A stretch of 64,000 nucleotides of DNA from Ditylenchus dipsaci (lineage: Eukaryota > Nematoda > Chromadorea > Rhabditida > Anguinidae), in NCBI GenBank assembly GCA_004194705.1, contig SADC01001189.1:1-64000 (forward strand), in the 5' to 3' direction. This document shows positions 22,997 through 34,170 of the stretch, in pieces (within the stretch, counting starts at the first letter, position 1; each line of letters starts with the position of its first letter). Both the position numbers and the translations under genes were made by a program. The notes beneath the pieces are model-generated. The model was not told where the DNA came from. It saw only the letters and a list, made by a program, of their open reading frames with translations, and did not search any database.

Positions 22997-25900
22997 TTAA
23001 ACAAGATTGTATTTGCTGAAAAAAATTATGGTTCCTATGCATTTGTTGAAAAGTGTCCAATTGCCAGGTGTCATTGAGTTAGTCTTGACACGTTGCAAAA
23101 TGGTTCCTACTCGAGTGATGGTAGCAAACTAAACATACAATTCCCTTTAAATTACAAAACAAGCCAAAATTTGACCTGGTTCATCATCATGTACATTGAC
23201 TCAGTTTTAGCCGTTATCCCTTTGCCATTTGATGCCATTTGAGCGTTTTTAGCAAGAACCTGCAAAAAAATATTGTGCAATTATAAGTTTTGCGAGGTGA
23301 GTGTAATTTGCAAAATTCTAAACTAGACCCGTGGCGCAATATACACCAGTAAGACAAGGAAAATACCCGATAAAGCTTATTTTTAACCCGTTTTCTCTCA
23401 CATATAACAAATTGTCGGCCCCAGTGTTTGAAATCATTATTTTTTTGTATCACGTAAACCTAAATTGTGATTAAAACTTTGATCTTTCGAAATCATTGAA
23501 AAAATCATTGGTGGAGACTCCGTTGTAGACGTAGGGAAACTTTTCATACAGCTACCCTTGATGGGAGCGACCGCCATATAACTGATTGTTCGACAGCTAG
23601 CTGAATATCCCAATGTTGCTTGAGCAAATTTCGCCCACCATATTCGTCACCGATCAGGCGTTGAAAAAGGCCGAGTCCCGTACCAGATCTGACATTGGGA
23701 ATAAGCCGCAGACCGAGGTGACCAATACTCTGCTAATTGTAAAGCGAGAAGGATACCAGCTGGATCCCTGCACCTCATGTAAAAGTGAGACCAGCTCAAG
23801 AAGTTTGGCTTGGACTTTAGGGATGGAAAGGAGACAGCTACCTAATCTGAGAAGAAAGAAGTCAAAGATCTAATTGTAGAAGCTAACTGTCGTCACTCTG
23901 ATATTACCTTTGGACCAGGTTCCGATAAGGTAATAACATCATTGGCCAGAAAAATTGAAATTTAATTTAATAGATAACATTAATAGAAAACGTAATAGAT
24001 AACAACATAACAGCCATTTGTAGGTTGACCAGTTTTCAGCCCCCTTAAAAGAAAAAAGAATTTCTTACCTCACGTTTTGGAAATTTTCAGCAAAGAAAAA
24101 AAAAAAGCAAAAAAAAAGCCCACGTACTAGAAAATTTTAACAAAAAAATTGACGACCAAAATTAAAGTTGCTCGAAAATTGTCAGGAAGCACAACAAGCA
24201 AAAAAAGCAAAAGATAAAATAACAGGGTCTTTTGCAATATAACAGAAATGCCTTTTAAAGGGCCATTGCCGTATCCGACAACGGTTGTCCCTGCCAATTC
24301 AAATTTTTTACCTGATCGTTGAACTTATGTAGGGACTTTTCAACTTGGTTTCTATCAAAACTATACCTAAAATTAAATTTAAGGCCTTGTTTTGTTAGAA
24401 ACCAAGCAGAAACATCTGTACACAAGTTGAATGATTGGGCGGAAAAATTTGAATTGGCGGGGACAATTCAAAACAGGTGGCAATGGCCCTTTAATAAATG
24501 CCCTTCTTCAAAAAATATATTTTAAAATGATTGATTTACTACTTTGCCTTTTATCCAAGTATTCGGCTCTATTTCATAATGGAGTTTTTTGAATTGGTCC
24601 CCATGTAGGCTTTAGACTTAGGCGAGAGTAGACCAGCGTGGGTTAAGATGAGTCTAAGATTTGCTTTAACATACGCTGGCCTGTTCTTGACAGAGTCTTA
24701 ACCCTAAAAAGTCCAAAAAACGACAAGGGGGCCTAGGCAAAACTCTCTTTGCATTGTGTAATACAGCCAAGAGTTTGTTTTTGTTTTTTCGGTATTTTTC
24801 ATATTTGACGAACAATAAAAATTTACTTGATTTAAAAAAGGTGTCAAATTATTGCCGGCAACTGCAGTCACAGGAGGTAAAAATTTCATCGCATTGCTCA
24901 TGCTGCCGAATGCATTGGTTAAGCAGGTCATAATACTCATACCACTCATCATTTGGTTCGTGGTCAGCGAATTCATCACCACATCCATCACATCTACACT
25001 TTTTAAATACAGTCCACTCTTCATAAACCAGCACACCGGGGGTGGTATTGAGATCGGTTAGTAGAGTCAGTAGACCAAGAGTTACTGTTAATCCTACTTG
25101 CACTTGAAACGAGTTGAGTAAAGTTTTGGATCAAGAGTTATTCGCGATCCTACTCAAGCAGTGAGTGGTTTTTGATACGAGTAGAGTTCAGTTCCACTTG
25201 CCAAACTAGACTTCCAATAGCCGAGCTCGGTTACCACTCGTCCAACTCACGTTCTACTTCCTTAACTCCAGTTTTACGAGCAAACTCGATTTTTTTGGGT
25301 TGGGTTAAGTTCTATTCGCCGAACTCGAATTCTACTCGCCCAAGTCGAGTTGTACTCGCTCAACACGATTTCTACTGCCAAGCTTTACGAGTGATTTTTA
25401 ATCCGAGTAGAGTTGAGTTCTACTTGCTGCAATCCAGTTCTACTAGCCCGATTCGAGTTCTACTCGTTCAGTTCGGCTTTCTACTCGCAAGCTTTACTAG
25501 TTTACTCGAAAATTTTGGAACAATTTGAGTTCTACTCGCCCAACTTGACTTTCTACTCGCGAGTTTCACGAGTAAACACAGAGAGTTTTGACTCTAGTAG
25601 AGAACTCGAGTTCGGTGAGTAGAAATCGAAGTGAGCAAGTAGAACTCGAGTTGCGCGAGTGGTAACCGAGTTTGGCTATTAGAAGTCGAGTTTGGCGAGT
25701 GGAATTGAAATCTACTCGGATCAAAAATTACTCATAGCTCGAGTAGGATCGCGAGTAACTTTTGATCTAAAATTCTACTCGTATGTATAAAACCAGTTGA
25801 GTAGATCAAAAGTAATTCGTGATCTTTGAACCTACTTGGCCGGTCTGAAATACGTCGAGTAGATCATGAATTTCTTTTGATCCAAAACTCTACTAATTTA

Positions 25901-27146
25901 CCTGATTACGACTCCTGGGTACCAGCTTGGGGTCCCGGTTTTCGGGAGCGGGAACCGGTTTATAGGGAGTAAGCTTTGTCGAATTTCTTTGTCAGCCAGC
26001 CAAATCAGGTCATTTCATAGTGCCGATTTATCGAGAGTGGACTGTATACCGTATTTACTCTAACAGTATCCCGGGGCTACCACCACCTTCTTTGGGGGGT
26101 TCTATTAGAGTAGGGCTAGTATTTTTAAACCACCTTCTAGAGGGTGGGGGGAGGGGTTGGGTGGTGGTCTACTAGCAGAGTAAATGCGGTATGTATTCTC
26201 GAGTTTTAAAAACTCAAGTACATACCTGAAGCCATTACACTGGTATTTTTTAAGGCCAAAGTGTCGGCTACAACTACGTCACAGACCTAAAAAAGTTTGC
26301 AAAATAATTTTATTACAAGTGTCTCATGCTCTTTAATTTCAGATTTTTCATGTCTTTTGGTGTTTCATAGATTAGCTTTTAAAAAATTATTTACCACCGT
26401 CTTAAAAATACTTTCCTTTCAACTTTCGGTTCTTTTGATTATAGCCTATTGTTGTTGTTGTTTTAATCGAAAAAAAAACTCGATCAAAATATAAAATCGT
26501 GAATCGTTCACAAATTTCATTATAGAAAATAAAATCTTCTAAAAATAGTATTAAAATAGGTTGAATTGACAACATGGCGCCTTTTTGTTAGGAATCTGGC
26601 GTCTGATTTTTCATTCCAATAGCGTCGAAAATGCATATTTGACATAAATATCCTTTTCTGCGTCTAAGTCGATTTTGGGGTAGAAAAATGTGTTTGAAAG
26701 TTAAGAATAATTTTTTAAGAATATATATCTGGTAATCACTCTTATGGATGTGTGCTTCGGTAGGAGAATAAACATCCGCCCCTAACTGCCCCCCCCCTAA
26801 GTGCACCCCCTCAAGTGCATGAAGCGCCAAGCGTCATAGCTCATTAGAGAGCTGAGATTGACAGCTACACGTTGGTAAAAAAGTTTAAACTAAATCATGT
26901 TAAAATAAGGTAGAAAATTCAAATTAAAAAATTAAGCGCCATTTTTACAATAAAAAGACGTCAGATTTACCACAAGACGACCCAAAACTTCTACGCATTC
27001 ATTAAAATAAGTACCGTGCTGAGTTGAGTGTCAGTAATAAAGACTGATAAGTAAGCCTTGATTTTGTTGATGGTCTTTTGCTTGTATGGAGGATTGACTG
27101 CATTCGCAACAAGCATAATTGAAAAGAAAAAAATGCAGCCTTTCAT
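22997..27146 (-). CDS. Secreted protein of unknown function, paralogue 3 of 4
   Basis: Five exons: 27015-27146, 26226-26286, 24827-24993, 23176-23259 and 22997-23128; 576 nt, 191 residues, intact. The leader MKGCIFFFSIMLVANA is shorter than in the other copies. Exon sizes 61, 167, 84 and 132 are identical to copies 1 and 2, and the junction phases are 0, 1, 0, 0. Introns are greatly enlarged: intron 2 is occupied almost wholly by the 1.0-kb pogo-type element at 25010 plus a CTCTAATA element, and intron 3 holds a TTAA-flanked palindrome and a GC-richer patch. The shortest intron (4, 47 bases) shows the ancestral size. Confidence 0.8.
23510..23940. other. GC-richer island of unknown origin
   Basis: Base composition here is clearly more balanced than in the flanks. 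An 86-codon plus-strand frame (23613-23873) runs through it without a recognisable motif. It lies in intron 3 of paralogue 3. It could be a decayed transposon or retroelement fragment; I cannot assign it. Confidence 0.35.
24259..24490. mobile_element. TTAA-flanked palindromic MITE, copy 2
   Basis: The ends AGGGCCATTGCC and GGCAATGGCCCT are flanked by TTAA at 24255-24258 and 24491-24494. The subterminal arms share the phrase CCNGCCAATTCAAATTTT with copy 4. It sits in intron 3 of paralogue 3. Confidence 0.75.
25010..26044. mobile_element. pogo-type element carrying an inverted ACTCG minisatellite
   Basis: The ends CAGTCCACTCTTCATAAACC and GGTTTATAGG...GAGAGTGGACTG are flanked by TA. Between about 25090 and 25880 lies a degenerate minisatellite of GAGTTCTACTCG-like units of roughly 20-25 bases. 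The first half reads CTACTCG and the second half GAGTAGA, so the array is itself a large imperfect palindrome with its centre near 25.59 kb. No transposase is present. Confidence 0.7.
26048..26193. repeat. CTCTAATA-family palindromic element
   Basis: The ends TACCGTATTTACTCTAACAG and GAGTAAATGCGGTA are inverted. It lies directly beside the pogo-type element, in paralogue 3 intron 2. Confidence 0.7.
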
Positions 27147-28226
27147 TATATCGTGGATGTGTTAAACAAAATGAGTAAAATTCATATCGAATTCGGCTCT
27201 AAATAATGAAGTTTCTGTGTCTTTTTTGAGAAGAGTCTAATCCGGAAGTAAATCTAATTTTGTTGGAAACTACGCCTGCTTTCCAACTTGTGTTTTAATA
27301 AAAAAAAAGGATAAAAACTTTTAAGCGGGTGTCACAATTAAAAAAGTCTAGCGAAAAATGGTTTTTATTGTATTTTTAACACAAGTCGAATATTATTAGC
27401 AAATTAGTCCAATTTTGATGTTAGGTCATCTTTTGTAAAATTAAAAGTGCACTTCGGTCAGCAAAAGCGTTCAGAAATAGTTGAAATACTTTTCCACGCG
27501 AACATGGTTCCTTTTCTGCGAACATGGTTCCTTTTCCTTTTCTAATTGCTTTATTTAAAGACTTTTTTCTCCAATTTTCTCAAACCGCACTAACTCAGTA
27601 AATAGCTTGGTAGAAGGCTAAGATCCAAAGCTTCAGAATGGGTCGAAAAAATAAAATAATTGTATTAAAGAATTACCCAAAACTAAGGGTTTTTTTAATT
27701 TAAGGCAGGGAAAAAGCCTTATAGGGCAGAAAAGGTACCATTTTGGGGTCGAAAAGAATTACAACCCTTCGAAATTTTACCACCGAGCCACTCAAACCAC
27801 TCCTAACCACCCCAAGCCACCCTTAACAATTGGTTTGGATTAGTTAGTGTTACTCATTGTTGAAAATACATTTTTCACGCGTTCGCACTCCTTGGACAAT
27901 CAATTTTCAACTGATTAAAAATTCAAATTATAGTTCCGTAAACAATTTCCGTTTGTCTAAATCTCTTCTAAAAGCATCAACTATTCTTTTTATACCAACA
28001 ATTTTCTGCTAACGAACATTGTTCGAGCCTATTTACCTTTTTTGTTAGCAAGCATTGGCTTAGGTTTCAAAAAGTATTTGCTGAATAAAAAATAAAGCAA
28101 TTCTAGAAACAAGACCTTGTTAATTTGAATGTCCTAGAGTTCATATAAAATTCTGTCTTATGCTCAAATAATTCAGTATATCGTCTTTCAATGTAAGTCT
28201 TTTTGCCATTTTATTATCGTCAAAGC
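27147..28226. other. Intergenic region between divergent genes
   Basis: It separates paralogue 3 (-) from the inositol phosphate kinase gene (+) and must contain both upstream regions. It is AT-rich; TTCGAAATTTTACCACCGAG and CACTCAAACCACTCC-type phrases occur near 27.78 kb. No exon is seen. Confidence 0.5.
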
Positions 28227-30030
28227 ATGAAAAAAGAGGTGGTCATCTTTTTAACTATTTTGTCTGCCTTTTATTGTCTTGAAGAAAACCTTCTTAGAGA
28301 AACACTAAAAACTGATAAATCACAACAAGAAGAATGGAAGGGACAGGTCGCAGGGCACAAAGGTTTGGCGGTTTAATGAAACTTTTCATTCAATAAAAAA
28401 TATTCACTGTCAGGAGCTATTGTGCAGCTGGCCAATGGGCATTTGCTGAAACAAGTCAATCAATATGAAACAAATGTTTATCCTAAAGTTTCACAAGATG
28501 AACAAATACGCAAATATTTACCAACTTTCTATGGTATCAGCAACACAAATGGAAAAGGTAACTCCATATTTATGCATTTATTTCACAAAAAACCACTAGA
28601 GCTGTAAAGTTAAACCATATTTTTGAATATCGTTGAAACAGCATTTAAAATTATAAAGAGTATTTTTATGGCACAAAGTAGAGCTAAAAAATTTACAGTA
28701 CCGTATTTCCTCTAATAACTCACCCGGGTGGATCTCTGGATCTCTGAAAAACAGAAAAATTTCGAGTCAATCTCAAGACTTTTGGGTAAAAATTCAGTTA
28801 GTGGTAGTTAATAAAATTTAATAAACAGCTTTGTAAAATAGTTTTCATGAGGGGAGATATAGGTGCTCGAAGTACGGTATTTTTGAATTGTTTTCAATTC
28901 AAGCTCGAAATTTTTATTTTTGTCCGTTATGAAACCGGTGTTTGACCCAGGTAGAATATTTTTTGCCGTTTTGTTCGCGGATTCGGATTCAGCGGGAAAT
29001 TCTAGTTGTGCTCCTGAACTCAAAATTTCACAATTTGTAGAAAGGGTAATAAATATCAAGCAATTTTTAGCATTTTTGGAAATGGAAAACCTACTAGCCA
29101 ATTTTGCCGATGAAAGTGCTCTAGGAACCATTGATGTAAAAATGGGTCATAGGTTCTGTCCTATAATTTTCTGTCAGAACAGAATTTATACAACTAAATA
29201 TTTTAAGGACTTTTCTGGAAAACGAAAAGAACGATCCAACATTCAGACCCTCATTGTTTAAAGACAAGTTTGGGCTTGATTATTCCATACAGAAGTTACA
29301 AGGCAAGCCAATGACCAAATACAATTTTATGAAACTGCGGGACACTTTGTCTTCTACTAAAAGCCTTGGCTTCAGAATAGATGCTTCAAAGGTTAGAAAA
29401 AAATTCTGACTATATTAGTGAGATTCTCATTATAGTTGCCTGGAGAAGCTGCCAACAATCAGTATGGAAAACTTAAAAGTCCTGGAGATATTCTGGCTAC
29501 ATTTGTGCGCTTATTTGGAGCAGAAAGCAGCAATATAAGAGCTCAGTTAGTAGATCGGCTGAAAGAAATGCGTGATGGTGTAGAAAATTCTACTTTCTTC
29601 CAAACCCACGAGGTTCTTTTTGGATTTAATACAGCCCTTTCAAAAATGCTACAATGAAATATTTTCAAAATCTTATATGTTCCTTGTATTGTATCTTAGA
29701 GTAATTTTTGCAAAAAAACACTAAAATTAGCACTTTATCCACATTTCACACGATATATACATATATTTGAGGTGATTGGCAGCAGCCTTCTAATCGCCTA
29801 CGACAATCAGAATGCAACTGCTTGGATCATAGATTTTGGAAAGACAGTTCCGCTAGAAAAGGGGTTTCAAATTGACCATCGCTCAGACTGGCTGGATGGC
29901 AACCATGAAGATGGCTACTTGAAAGGAATGGACAATTTGATCGAAGTAAAGTTTTGAGTATTGGCCATAACTAAATTCGAAATTTTAGCTTCTGGAATTT
30001 GGCTTTATCAGCAATGGCTCATTGACTTAA
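28227..30030 (+). CDS. Inositol polyphosphate kinase (IPK family) with N-terminal hydrophobic leader
   Basis: IPK-family kinases phosphorylate soluble inositol phosphates (IP3 3-kinase, IPMK or IP6K types). Seven exons: 28227-28362, 28414-28557, 29071-29152, 29208-29391, 29436-29612, 29772-29945 and 29989-30030; 939 nt, 312 residues, frame intact. Order of motifs: QVAGHKG near residue 42, TIDVKMGHRTF (the PxxxDxKMG catalytic motif with Pro replaced), SLGFRI, GSSLLIAYD, then IIDFGKT (metal-binding DFG-like Asp), and GNHEDGYLKGMDNLI. The first 20 residues, KKEVVIFLTILSAFYC, look like a signal peptide, unusual for a family that is cytosolic or nuclear. Subfamily not settled. AATAAA lies at 30081-30086. 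CAAAG just before the ATG may be a trans-splice or 5' UTR acceptor. Confidence 0.88.
28699..28790. repeat. Partial CTCTAATA-family element in kinase intron 2
   Basis: Only one end (TACCGTATTTCCTCTAATAA) and the adjoining CTCACCCGGGTG are clear. The opposite end is degraded. Confidence 0.55.
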
Positions 30031-30128
30031 ATTCTGTAAATAGGCAAATAGATGTCATATCACAATTTTTATGCACACTTAATAAAGTTTTTTAAGGAGT
30101 GAGTGTATTTAGTAATACTAAATTAGTA

Positions 30129-30392
30129 TACAGAGTGTCCAATAAAAACTGCACCATTTAAAAAAAAATTGTCAAGGGCTTCCGTGGACCGGTGAAACCA
30201 CAAAAAAACTTGAAGTTTCAGCCAAATTTGAACAAATTTGAACCAGTTATAGCTGATGACTAGATAATATACAACTAACAGAGAGAACATATTAACCCAA
30301 CCATTTGTGAATAAAAGATTGTTTGACACTAAATAAGAAATGTAAAAGGGCGAGAATCCAAATAATGGTGCAATTTTTTCTGGATACCCTGT
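30129..30392. repeat. Palindromic element downstream of the kinase gene
   Basis: The left end ACAGAGTGTCCAATAAAAACTG and the right end ending GGATACCCTGT are inverted; GCACCATT and AATGGTGC pair just inside. It resembles the end style of the element at 17.65 kb. Confidence 0.6.
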
Positions 30393-30470
30393 ACACAAGT
30401 GCTTTTACAACAAAAAATATTTTCTTAGATATTCCTCTTCCACATAGCAACGTTTTTTAACAACCCCTCT

Positions 30471-30538
30471 AAAAAGATGGTCAAGGAGATGTGAATGGGG
30501 TAAGTGGACATGATAACCCATCCACTTCGGACCTATCT
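30471..30538 (-). ncRNA. Y RNA gene, copy B
   Basis: Same two stems as copy A: AGAU-GGUC with GACC-AUCU around the bulged C and GA/UU, then GUGGAUGGG with CCCAUUCAC. The loop differs (UUAUCAUGUCCACUUA) while UUAUC is kept, which is the pattern expected from selection on structure. TTTTT closes the gene. It lies 1.09 kb from the Ro60 start codon, on the opposite strand. Being the most divergent of the three, it may be a distinct Y RNA species. Confidence 0.85.
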
Positions 30539-30560
30539 TGCCTAGTTAGTGATGAAGGGT

Positions 30561-30610
30561 GTATATATACCACACTTTTGTTTGTAGCACAACTAATAGA
30601 TGGTCTGGAC
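30561..30610 (-). promoter_or_regulatory. Type-3 Pol III promoter of Y RNA copy B
   Basis: TATA motif GTATATATAC at 30561-30570 and proximal-element-like block at 30581-30610, spaced exactly as in copies A and C. Substitutions relative to them are scattered between the blocks. Confidence 0.7.
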
Positions 30611-30669
30611 TGCAGGGTAAACGGTTAAAGACATGACACTACGGTCAAAAAAAATTTGGCTGAACTCTC

Positions 30670-30738
30670 AAAAAGATGGTCAAGGAGATGTGAATGGGGT
30701 AGGGGATCATTGATAACCCATCCACTTCGGACCTATCT
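30670..30738 (-). ncRNA. Y RNA gene, copy C
   Basis: Stems and UUAUC are identical to copy A. The loop differs by a few bases (AAUGAUCCCC instead of AAUUGCCCCC). The five-T terminator is at 30670-30674. The RNA 5' end is 890 bases from the Ro60 ATG, and the two genes are divergent. Similarity to copy A continues about 230 bases further upstream, so A and C come from duplication of a segment of roughly 300 bases. Confidence 0.88.
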
Positions 30739-30760
30739 TGTCTAGTTAAGTATGAAGGGT

Positions 30761-30810
30761 GTATATATACTACACTTTTGCTTGTAGCATAACTAATAGA
30801 TGGTCTGTAG
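30761..30810 (-). promoter_or_regulatory. Type-3 Pol III promoter of Y RNA copy C
   Basis: GTATATATAC at 30761-30770, and the CTATTAGTTATGCTACAAG block on the minus strand at about 30781-30800, match copy A exactly in sequence and distance. Confidence 0.75.
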
Positions 30811-31627
30811 TGCTGGGTAGGTGGTTAGAGAGAAAGTAGTCTCTCATGTCTCTGCCTTGTTTATTTCCCTATTTCAATGCAAAAATATCTCTTTTGCAAT
30901 ATTGGGAAATTCTCCATCGCATTTGTTTTCGCAATATACAAGTGATTTTTCAAAAAAAAAAGAGTTTGATTCACTCTGTCTTGTTTCGAAATAGTTTTCC
31001 ATGTATTTGATAAAGAAATTTATGGGAGAAAGCCAAATGATATTTCTTTACATAAAAGTTAGAAAAAAGAGTTATTAATTATCCAGGGACTCCCGCATTC
31101 TTTTGATTAAAACTCAATCAGTCTAAGATGTTTCATCATTTTTCAATTGATCAATAATTATCGTAATACTATTTTAGTTCTTTCTGACTTATTAAAGCTG
31201 ACTGTTACTCGTTTGCTCTCATTAATTTCGTCAGACTTTTAGGATTCTTGAAAATTTTGTATTTGTTTTTCGCAAACTTTTCCACATTGTCAAGAAAATT
31301 TTGCCCTAACTAAAAATAGTGGCCATGGTTATTTTCGGTTATCGGCACCGCCAATATTTAAAACAATTGTATACTAATCATGGTGATTATGGTGGAAATG
31401 CTAACCACAATCACCTTAATCGCATAATCTGCATTTAAAAACATATCTTTTCCGAACACTTATGTGCGTTCAGTATCCAAAAAAATATCAAAAATAGCGG
31501 GAGTGCTGATGACCGAAGAGTACCAAATTTTGCCCTAACCAAAAACAGAACTGGGGTTATTTAGTCAAAACATAATTCCTTTGACGTTTTTTGAAGAGAG
31601 ATTTCAAACCTTTTTTCAGCAATAATT
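30811..31627. other. Upstream region of Ro60, shared with the divergent Y RNA genes
   Basis: The first 150 bases belong to the duplicated Y RNA upstream segment. The remainder is AT-rich. ACCTTTTTTCAG ends 8 bases before the Ro60 ATG and looks like a 3' splice acceptor, suggesting a 5' UTR intron or spliced-leader addition. Confidence 0.5.
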
Positions 31628-34119
31628 ATGTCTGCTAACAACGACGATTTGATCTCTAACATCGAGCAAGGAGAGCGCCTTTTGAGTCAACTTCGTCTTA
31701 GTAACTTTCACATTACCCAGCAGGGCCCTTCCACACCTTCAAATGAGTTGCCCAGACAGATGAAGCAGGTTCGAGACGATGAGGTTAGTTTGCTTACAAA
31801 TAAACTCATCTTAAGTGGCATGGTTTTGCAGGTTCGCAATAATGCCGGAGGTTTTGTGTTAAAGTGAGTGATGAGACTCTAATTCGTCGTTTTCTAATTC
31901 TGGGGACTACAAACGCTACTTACTATGTCACAGAAAAAGAGGCCACTGATAAGTGTCTGGATGATTTGACTAGAATAATCAAACAAGGTAGGTCAAATTA
32001 GGCTTTCATTAGGCCTAAAATTTATTTTCGATTCTTTATAAAACCCAAATATTTAGGAAAAGGAATCCAGATTCTCAACGAAATTTTAAAAATCTCAGCT
32101 GCGGGAAGTGCCCCTAAGCAGAATCCTCTGCTATATGCTCTAGCTTTGTGCGCCCGCTACAACATCAAAGACAGACGCAAGTTGCTCGGAAAAATTGCCA
32201 GCACGACCGAGAAGCCAACTGCAGATTACTTGGAAAGACTTTTTGATGAATACATTCTGTCCCTCCAGCAAGCATCTTTAATGGCTGTTAATGAAGTTTG
32301 TTGTATTGATACTTTACGTTTTAAGTAACCCGATAATCATTTTTGGTTCAGGTGTGCAACATTCCAACCCACCTGTTTGCATTCGTCAAGTGCGCTGACA
32401 TGTTCTCAAAAAAGTTTTCAAACACCAAAGGTTGGGGACGAGGCATGAAAAAGGCTGTTAGCGAGTGGTGAGTAATTTGACCCTTTTCAAGGTCTCACCC
32501 CAACTTATTTGTTCAAAATTACTTTCTAGGTACCTAAGCCGCAGCCCAGACCAACTAGCTATGCATATCACCAAGTACAAGAATCGTGAAGGGTACACCC
32601 ACCGAGATATGCTTCGTCTTTCTCACCCCACGCCGAGCACAATCATCCTAGCAAAAATGCTCAGAATGACTTAAAAAACTCTTTAGTCTATGATCAAATA
32701 TTCTGCTTTGCATGCACTGGTAAATCTACTGCCCAATTATTATTCACTGACAAGAAAATAAATTGCAGGAGCTCTTGACGAGGAAAAGCGAAAGTTGGAT
32801 GATGAGCCATTAGCCAAGCGCAGTCGCTACAACTTAACACCGGAAATGATAGCTGAAGAGAATAGTTCCACTGCTCTGCAGTTTCTTAGAGGCTTCCTTC
32901 AAGTGTCTAAGCTGACTGGAAGGACGAAGAGAAATGCGCTAGTATGATAAAGAAATATGGTAATTTTCGATTTGAGGCTTGAGAATTATAATTTTTTGCT
33001 AGGTTTGGTCCGAGAACATATACCTACAGATTTGCTCAACTCTTTGCCGGTCTGGGCGGCACTACTTGAAGCAATGCCTATGACTTCTATGATCAGAAAC
33101 TTGTCGAAGATGTCAGCCATTGGACTTATTGATGGATCTAAGCAAGGAAATGAGTGAGTCACTTAATGCTGATCATAAATGCTCAGTCATTCAAAATTAT
33201 ATTTTAAAATCGTGCTTAAGAATGTACGAGAACATGGTGATCAGCAACCTGGTGGACGAAGATCGTCTCCATCGTGCCAAAATCCATCCTATTTCTGTTC
33301 TACTAGCCTCAGCTACCTATTCTGCTGGTCATGGATTAAAAGGCAGTTTAAAGTGGACAGTTAATGAGAAAATTAAGCAAGCTTTGGACAAAGCCTTTAT
33401 ACTAGCTTTTAAAAATGTCATACCTACAAACCAGCGCTACTGCTTGGCTCTGGATGTTTCTGGTTATGTAATGAATTTAATAGACAGTTTAGTAATTCTA
33501 TTTTCTTTCAAGGCAGTATGAGTAGTTCAATCAATGGCGGGGCTCTGTCTTGCCGCGATGCCTCAGCTGCCATGTCTGCAGTCTTCTTGAGAACTGAGCC
33601 AAAAGTAATATTTTTAAAATTTCATTTTCGGTAGAAACAACATTAAATGCTTTTAGGTAGAGTGCATGGCATTTTGCGACACATTTGTTCCCTTGCCTTT
33701 TACCAAATCAATGTCAATAGAAGATATGGTGCGTTATACAGACGGATTACCTTTCGGCTCCACCGACTGCGCCCAGCCAATGATTTGGGCTTTAGAGAAC
33801 CAAAAAGAGTTTGATGTGTTCATTGTGTTCACAGATTGCGAAACTTGGTGTGGAGAGGTTAGTTAGCTTCTTAGTTTGGAATTTTTTTTTGTAAAATTTA
33901 TAAAAACTTCATGCATGTAAATTTTAGAAACATCCTTTTGAAGCCCTGAAGGAGTATCGCCAACAAATGAACCTGCCTGAATCTAAGCTTGTGGTTATGG
34001 CAATGACATCTACTGAATTTACTATTGCTGACCCATCCGACGCTGGCATGTTGGATGTTTGCGGGTTGGATGCCTCAGTGCCTGAGCTTGTGCGCAATTT
34101 TGTGCTTGGACATATTTAA
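31628..34119 (+). CDS. Ro60 (TROVE domain, RNA-binding protein)
   Basis: Ro60 is the ring-shaped protein that binds Y RNAs and misfolded small RNAs. Eleven exons: 31628-31783, 31832-31987, 32057-32295, 32352-32467, 32530-32719, 32769-32959, 33003-33153, 33221-33462, 33513-33604, 33657-33857 and 33928-34119. The TROVE part includes PTHLFAFVKCA, GWGRGMKKAV, THRDMLRLSHP and LVREHIP. The von Willebrand A-like part carries a complete metal site: DVSGSMS, GSTDC and FTDCETW. C-terminus is ADPSDAGMLDVCG...NFVLGHI. Exons 2, 5 and 6 are each one base short of the length demanded by flanking intron phases, with frame breaks near 31863, 32640 and 32925. Corrected length is about 642 residues, longer than the human protein (538), partly from an insertion rich in Lys and Glu. 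AATAAA overlaps the stop at 34120-34125. Confidence 0.92.
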
Positions 34120-34170
34120 AATAAATATTTATTGTAAATAATTTAAGCTCTACATTACATTTGCCTTTAA

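Noticed and set aside
25172..25622. Plus-strand frames rich in Ser, Thr and Arg
   Set aside because: They lie wholly within the ACTCG minisatellite and have no start or splice context.
30467..30960. Repeat pair first considered as a SINE or snRNA (U1, U2, U4, U5, 7SK)
   Set aside because: No snRNA signature motifs or Sm site fit; the minus strand instead folds as a Y RNA with its own Pol III promoter and terminator.
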